64,000 nt of DNA from NCBI GenBank assembly GCA_007258455.2, contig VDFB02270651.1:700596217-700660216 (forward strand). The letters run 5' to 3'. The DNA comes from Sequoia sempervirens (lineage: Eukaryota; Streptophyta; Pinopsida; Cupressales; Cupressaceae). Made by a program: the position numbers and the translations under genes. The notes beneath the pieces are model-generated. The model saw only the letters and a program-made list of their open reading frames with translations, was not told where the DNA came from and ran no database searches. Below, one piece after another: positions 58,145 to 64,000 of the stretch. Position 1 is the first letter of the stretch; the number at the start of each line of letters is the position of its first letter.

Positions 58145-60849
58145 AGTAGAAAATTTTAGGATATCTTAAGGATCAAGAGATGATATGGTGATGATGTAAG
58201 GGATGGATGATGTGGATGTTATGATCTTTTGGTTAATATTGATGCGAGATGCTAGGCTTTTTGGGAGTTTTGGATTTTGATTTTTTTTATTTTCCCTTGG
58301 GATTTGTCTTTGATTGATTTTGATTTGGACTTGGATTTTGAACAAAAAGACCCTAAGATGTTGGATGATGACCTAAGGTATAGCTTTGTTCAAGGGATGA
58401 TGATTTGAATATGTGTAGGGAGAAGGATGCATCTACCCACACCTATTCAAACAAGATGATAATTTAGCTAAGCATACGAAGAAGGATGCATCTACGTATA
58501 CCAAGCTAAACAAGATAATTTTTGAGGACTTTGACTAAGCATATACAAAATGATGCATCTACACATACCTAGCCAAAGGTGATTTTGATAAAGTTTTCAA
58601 GGATTTAGTCTCAAGGATTTGATGATGTTTTATTTTGCAAAAAGGCCTAGCACTTGGGAATGATTTCAAGATTTTCCAAAAGGTGATGGTGAGATGATGT
58701 TTGTTTTGATGTTTTGAAGGATGGATGAAAGGATTTTGATTTACTTTTGATCCTAAGATGAACCTAAAAAGATACTTTGTTTTCCTAGACCTAGGTATTG
58801 AAGAACATGCAAATGCTTCCTATAGACCTTTGCAACCAAAGAATGATTTAATTTGCACACATTTTCTAGATTTTGAACCAATGATCTTTGCTTTGGATTT
58901 TGGATCTTTTTGAGAAATCGTGAGTCTTCAACACACATGAAGGTTCATTTTTCTTAGCTTTTCTTAATGGCTTTATTTTACCAAAAACACTTTCTTTGAT
59001 TAAATTTTCAAACTAAGATATCCAATGTCTTAATTTCTTCAAACCCCACAAAGTATGTTATGTGGAAATTTGATGAACTCAAGGCAAGGGTTTCCCTATT
59101 GTTTACTTAAGGAGACAAATCAAGATATAATCTAATGTTTAGAAACCTCTAAGGACGTGAATCCCAAGGGCAAGCAATAACATATAGATTGAGTCAATGG
59201 TATTTGTTTCCAAAAGGGTTTGAAATTTGGATGATGTTAAGTGTTTGTTTTTGAGATGTTTTCAACCAAGCAATATATTTTGTAACCCAAGAATAAGTAC
59301 AATCCTATGGATGTGTAAGACAATATTTGTTGGATTCCCACTTGGACAAATCAAGCTATGCTTATCTTTAGCGAATGGTTAGATGCTTGACCCCACTGGC
59401 TCCCCTCCAGGGCACTCACTTATACGGGGCAGCCAAGCATCAACACCCATGAAACTCCCATGGCATGTTTTCCATTTCTACTAAAAGACCGTAAAAGAGT
59501 GGGGCAGCTTTAGAACGACCATTCTTGCACCAACAAATAGATTAAAGTATTTTGGAAAATTCTAGCACGTGGGTTTTCCTAAGGACTTTCTGTTTGTGGA
59601 GATTGACCCATACGGCAAGAGTCCCCTTTCGGATCCATCTTGTCGAAATCAACTGCATGATATTGGTGTTTACTCCAATACCCACATTTATATACCGGTT
59701 GGAAATACTCTTGGCTTTAGAGTGTTACTATTTGATTCGTTCCCTTGGGTGAGTACTTTTTCACCAAGGCAGGCCCTCTACGATAAACAAAAGTGAGTAA
59801 AAACAAGATCTGTAACTCGATCAATCTTTGATGGCAACAAAGAGAGAATATACGCGAAAATTCCCCCACTCACACTCGCAAAAGATGTTGTTCAATTGTA
59901 AGCCCAAATAGAAGTGTGGAGGTGATTGCTTTGTCTTAACCTAAAATCATGAAAAAGGCCTTTTGATTCTCAAGATCGCTATAAAGCGCGAGAGAAGCGC
60001 ATACGTCCTTTTTCAATGAGGTTAGTTCAAGTAAGCTTTCACAAAAACAAAGTTGCACTTGTTCTTTTTAAACCCACAAAGCAAAATGTGAGTTCTTTTC
60101 AAGCACCAAAAGACAAGTGAAAGACATTTTCTTCAATTGTTAATCCAAGAAACAAAATCTAGTACGTTGTGATCCTAATGTTCATTTTAAACCCAAACGA
60201 AAATTAGTGTCCTAAGAAGGAAAAGATAACAATTTCGTGAAAAAGTGTTAAGCAAACACTATAGTGTTGAAAAACACTTTGATTTGACAAACATCCTTCT
60301 CATACTTCTCCTTCTTTTGATTTTGATTTCCAACCTACAAGGAAGAAAAACCAGTCAAATTCCAGATAATACAGAGACAAAAAAGCAAAAAATAGAGAAC
60401 AAATTAATCATTAATCAAAGAACGCATGCTAAAATAAAATTTTCCCCTTTTACTCCCTTCCAACGTCGCAACTCGTAACTGCATCGCAGTTTGATTTCCA
60501 AGCGGTGCCCTCACAATGCCACTTGCCAGTCAGCATCGCTTTGTGTTGGGACAGAGATCTCAACTACGTCGCACTTTTCACCCAGCGCCATAGTTTCCTT
60601 CCAGTGTCGGAGTTTGATTATTTTTTGAAAATTTTTGTGAGTCAACGAGCCCAGCTGTGGAGTTATAAATTCAAATTTTCTTGGTGGGATGAGTCTAGCG
60701 TCACACTTTGAGTCTCCCGTAGTGCTATAGAGCAACACTAAAGAGACAATGGTGCCAAAACAGCGACGCTGAGCTCCCAGCGTTAGAATTTTCTATGTGA
60801 GGAAAAAACGTAGAAATTTTGGGAAAAGATGAGAAAGAATGATGTCCAG
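58145..60849 (-). other. Leader of the Tat element between primer site and gag
   Basis: About 2.7 kb, long for a leader. I see no sense-strand ORF that would match the extra ORF1 of Ogre elements. A 75-codon + strand frame at 59569-59796 (GFPKDFLFVEIDPYGKSPLS...) looks protein-like but matches nothing I know. 60.46-60.80 kb carries CGTCGC/GCGACG words like those near 44.8-45.0 kb. Confidence 0.5.
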
Positions 60850-60866
60850 CCCTCCTTCTAGCGCCA
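60850..60866 (-). promoter_or_regulatory. Primer-binding site of the Tat element
   Basis: Minus strand TGGCGCTAGAAGGAGGG, two bases inside the 5' LTR. The TGGCGC start is common in plant Ty3 elements; I do not assign the tRNA. Confidence 0.75.
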
Positions 60867-60868
60867 AA

Positions 60869-62158
60869 TGTGCGAACCCTTTTCCTAGTACCTGCAAAAC
60901 AACATGAGTAAACAAGTTAAACAAGGAATTGCAAGCTAAAACAAGGATTCCCCATGAAATCCATCTACAACACTCAAATTAGGAAGAAAATAATGAAGAA
61001 CTCAATGGAAATGTCAAAACAAAGATTGAATCCTAATTAGAATAGCAAACACATGATCCCATGCGGGAATTAGTGCCAATTTGATGTGAAAATTGGTCAT
61101 TTCCCAATTCTTAAAATGCAAGCTTTGATGTGTTGATGAGATTGATCCACTTTGTTGGTGAGAGATAAGTGCTCCAAGCCAAAAATCTGCAAAAAACCTA
61201 GCTATGAATTCAAAGATAATGGATGAAATTTGAGAGATATTTGAGCATGGTAACTTTGCATGAATTGTGGATGTTCAAATGAGGATATGAGTTCTTTATT
61301 TATAGAATTCCAAGATGGATGAATGTCCAAATTTGAGCAATGTGAGACTAACATTCATCCAATGGCAAGATGCCACTTGTCAAGTTATGAATGGATGGAG
61401 GATGTGCAAGATTTGGGGTTTGTGCCAATAAATGCATAATTTTGAATTTCAAATTTGTTGAAATGACATGTAAAAGGGAAGGGAAAATGCAATAAATGCC
61501 ACTTGGCTCAAGGCAAAGGACATGTAAGATGAATTTATTGCCTTGTTGGATGTACATGTTGACTTGAAATTTTTGAATTCAAATTGAAAGAATATTCTAA
61601 AAGATGTCTTGTGAGGAAAATCGAGATTTAATAAATGAATTAAATATATTTTCATGTGCAACTTGCATTATCTAGAGGATGGGACATGAGATGAGGTTAA
61701 ATTAATCAATGGTTAATTAATTTAATGAGAGAGGTTAGACGATGTGACCTATTTGACTCAAATTTATGGATTTATTTAAATCAAATAAGAGAGGAATATG
61801 ATAAGAGGCTAATTAAATACGGATTTTGATTTATTTAATTAAAAGAGATGGTGTTAGACTAAATCAAATAAGGTTTTAATTTATTTTATTTAATGGATAG
61901 ACTTTAGAAATTTAAACAAATAAATTAATTATTTAATTAAATAGGGATAATTAGATCAGATGGATTGATTTAATTAACAAAAGAGATTGACTTAATTAGA
62001 TAAAATGATTTATTCAATTAAAGGATGAATACTGATGAATTTAATTAGATAAGGATATTTGATTAAATGGTTAAACCGAAGAATGATTCAGGAAGAAACG
62101 ATGTTAGTAGGTTGGGATCAGATGCACAGTGTCAATCAGTATATTTTACATGTCTATA
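60869..62158 (-). repeat. 5' LTR of the Tat element
   Basis: 1290 bases; pairs with 42890-44181, with few visible differences over most of the length. Confidence 0.92.
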
Positions 62159-62369
62159 ATTAAATCTCAAAATTCAAATAACACAAACCGACATCAAATC
62201 TAAGATTTGATATCATTAAAATACCACCAAAAAAATATCCTAAAGGGGGATCCTAGGTCTAAGTGAGGACCCATTTAGAATGTGGTGAATGGGTCCTAGC
62301 TCACTTAGCTAGGACACACTTTGGACAATGTGAAAGATCATGTGAAAATAGGATCCTAGAACCTAGTGA

Positions 62370-62399
62370 GGACCCATTCACCAGGTGATGAATGGGTCC
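62370..62399. repeat. Perfect 11-bp stem hairpin of the B-family dyad motif
   Basis: GGACCCATTCA (62370-62380) and TGAATGGGTCC (62389-62399) are exact reverse complements with an 8-base loop. A weaker neighbour lies at 62266-62297, with outer arms CTAGGTC/CTAG. Confidence 0.9.
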
Positions 62400-62764
62400 T
62401 AGGTCACTAACCTAGGACACACACCTTGTAAAATTAAGTGTTGTGTAATATAATTTATGAATGTTGGGCTTTATCCCTCAAAATTTGTAATTAATTAGGC
62501 TTGGATTTGAATTAAAGGGGGAAATTAAAGAAAATTAACCCTCAAATAATTAATAAAGTCCTAGATTAGGTTGAAAGCATAAAGATACACTTTACAACAC
62601 CCTAAATAAGGCACAATTAAGTCTATTTAGTTAAGTTAGGCCCTAAACTTAATGTGAATATGTAAAAAACATGACAACACTGAATCAAGGCAACATTAAG
62701 TTCATTATAATATTAATTATTCCCAAATTAAGTGAGAAAAAGGGATATTTTTTTCAACACTACA

Positions 62765-63186
62765 ACAATTAAGAAAGACTAGGCCAAAGAGGTGAGGTGT
62801 TGTTTGAAGATCACAACTTTCAAGAAAGTTTTAGTTTGCTTTGAAAGCCATTTGGAATAAGAAGAAAATCATAACAAATAAAGAGTGAAGGTGTATGAAG
62901 CTACAAAAGTATCATCATCAAAGAGAGAGATACAAAATTTGATCACTATAGCAGAATGAGTCACACTCAATTGTATAAGCAAAAGTACCAAATAATTTTT
63001 AATCATTTGTTCTAGTAGGAAATATTGATACAAGAGTGAAGAAAGAAAATGAAAATTTGATGTTTGAAAAGGATATTTTGGAAGAAGAAATGGTAAAAGT
63101 TAAAAAGAAAAATATTAATAATTTTAGAAAAAGAATTGAAGTGGTTTGATAAACAATCTAAAATCCTTAAAAAGGAAAATAGTTCT
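62765..63186. other. Flank between the reversed B-type LTR and the last LTR
   Basis: 62768-62806 is a near-exact reverse complement of 41447-41485. The rest is A-rich. A short + strand frame near 63040-63135 is Lys/Glu/Asn-rich and coiled-coil-like but soon stops. No gene is recognised. Confidence 0.4.
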
Positions 63187-64000
63187 TGTAGACACTTAAA
63201 ATTGTCCTGAATGATATTGCACACTTGAATCTGATTACTAACATCGTTTCGTCCTAAATTCATCTTCTTTTCAACTGTTTAATTAGATAATCTTAGTTAT
63301 GTAATTAAATGCATCATTCTCATCTATTAATCTAATTAATTTCATTAGGTTAATTCACCCCCTTTCACACTAACATTTCATCTTGTTTAATTGGATGATG
63401 TAAATTATTTAAATTAAAACCCCTTATGTCCTCTAGTTTCATTAAATAATCTTAATTATTTAATTAAATGTCATTTGAACCCCATTTCATTAAATAAATT
63501 AATTATTTAATGATAATCTTAAATTCACTCTCAACTTGCACAAATAAATATTTGTTTTAATTAACTAATTCCTATTTTCCCTCACCCATACACTTGCATA
63601 GGAATATTCTCCCATTTGAGCTCCAAAAATGGAATATTCTTTCCTAACAAACTCTCTAACAACTTTGAAAGTGTGCTTCCTTTGATCATTGTGAGCCATC
63701 GATTAACTCTTTCATCCATGTGATCTTGCATTCTCATCCATTGATGAGAATCCTTGATCCATGTATTCACCTCACATTGCATCTCAAACCTTGATTGATC
63801 AAATCAATCTTATCTATTGATTCACCAATTTTACCTATAAGTAGACCTCACTTCTATGAAATAGGGATCCACAATCATTTAAGCAAATTTATGATGTTGA
63901 AATGCATCCTTAATTTCATCCATTAGCATTCATTTAATCATTTTCATCCATTGTGGTTCAAATCATCCATTTTCATCAATATTTTATCAATAGAACCCAT
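63187..64000 (+). repeat. Partial Tat-type LTR, runs off the window
   Basis: Starts TGTAGACACTTAAAATTG and has the same AATTAATTATTTAAT-rich body as the other Tat LTRs, with a TATA-like CCTATAAGT about 650 bases in. The bases before it (AAAATAGTTCT) are not a convincing PPT, so this is more likely a 5' LTR or solo LTR. Its right end is outside the window. Confidence 0.65.

Larger units (their letters stand above)
42890..62158 (-). mobile_element. Tat/Ogre-clade Ty3 retrotransposon, 19.3 kb, TSD ATTAA
   Basis: LTRs 42890-44181 (1292 bases) and 60869-62158 (1290 bases) look very alike. ATTAA flanks at 42885-42889 and 62159-62163. On the minus strand: 5' LTR, primer site, 2.7-kb leader, gag, protease, G-patch-like segment, RT, RNase H, second RNase H, integrase, a long 3' region and the PPT. 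The second RNase H just before integrase is characteristic of the Tat clade. The 3' region holds an antisense plant mobile domain gene. Coding frames contain stops and shifts and integrase has lost catalytic residues, so this copy is defective. Confidence 0.93.
42140..62764 (-). repeat. Reverse-oriented element B-type LTR, split by the Tat element
   Basis: 42140-42889 reads as the reverse complement of the element B LTR (for example CAAACCCCGTTTTGGTAATT, CCTTGAAATGAAA, AATGATGAATGAA). After the Tat insertion, 62164-62764 continues it with CCCATT/AATGGG dyads and ends CAACACTACA, the reverse of the TGTAGTGTTG start. The divergence from the other two B LTRs is larger than between them, so it is a related subfamily copy. 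The end near 42140 is uncertain; no partner LTR or internal region was identified, so it may be a solo LTR. Confidence 0.6.

Noticed and set aside
12349..62399. CRISPR-like repeat array from the recurring dyad
   Set aside because: Copies are far apart, irregular and tied to LTRs of a plant element; no spacers of uniform length or cas genes.

Overview
This window is repeat-rich plant nuclear DNA. Nearly everything in it is LTR retrotransposon, complete, nested, fragmentary or reduced to a solo LTR, and I see no convincing single-copy host gene. The density of old, nested elements, the co-occurrence of Tat-like Ty3 elements, chromoviruses and SIRE-like and Tork-like Ty1/copia elements, and the absence of intact genes over 64 kb suggest a large seed-plant genome. 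A gymnosperm is my guess, but that is inference.

Layout. (1) 1-~6.1 kb, + strand: the 3' part of a non-autonomous Tat-like element with gag, protease and G-patch-like remains but no reverse transcriptase or integrase, then its polypurine tract (PPT) and 3' LTR. (2) 6696-11389, +: a decayed Ty1/copia element, with 344-bp and about 334-bp LTRs. (3) 11.39-12.14 kb: scraps, including a copia LTR end with a primer-binding site. (4) 12144-40858, +: a large host element, here called B (Tat-like, gag relic only), carrying four later insertions, each with a perfect 5-bp target-site duplication (TSD): a reverse-oriented SIRE-like solo LTR (12527-13602, GAGGG), a full-length SIRE-like copia element (15053-22800, CCCCT), a minus-strand Tork-like copia element (25286-32601, AACAT) and a chromodomain Ty3 chromovirus (33833-40128, GATGT). 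(5) 40.86-42.89 kb: a 276-bp inverted repeat, a tRNA-derived SINE with a 14-bp TSD, and the first half of a reverse-oriented B-like LTR. (6) 42890-62158, minus: a 19.3-kb Tat/Ogre-clade element with 1.29-kb LTRs and TSD ATTAA, inserted in that B-like LTR. It carries gag, protease, a G-patch-like segment, RT, two RNase H domains and integrase in the usual order, plus a plant mobile domain (PMD) gene in antisense between integrase and the 3' LTR. (7) 62.16-63.19 kb: the rest of the reversed B-like LTR and flank. (8) 63187-64000: the start of another Tat-type LTR running out of the window.

How the parts relate. Each autonomous element once encoded its own capsid, protease, RT/RNase H and integrase, copying from an LTR promoter via the primer-binding site and PPT still visible at most element ends. 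All coding regions are now broken. Many stops sit where the family has Gln (CAG/CAA to TAG/TAA), and several catalytic residues are lost. The most interesting item is the antisense PMD gene in the Tat element; next are a motif array in the Tork-like LTRs, a recurring dyad motif of the B family, the SINE and the large hairpin.
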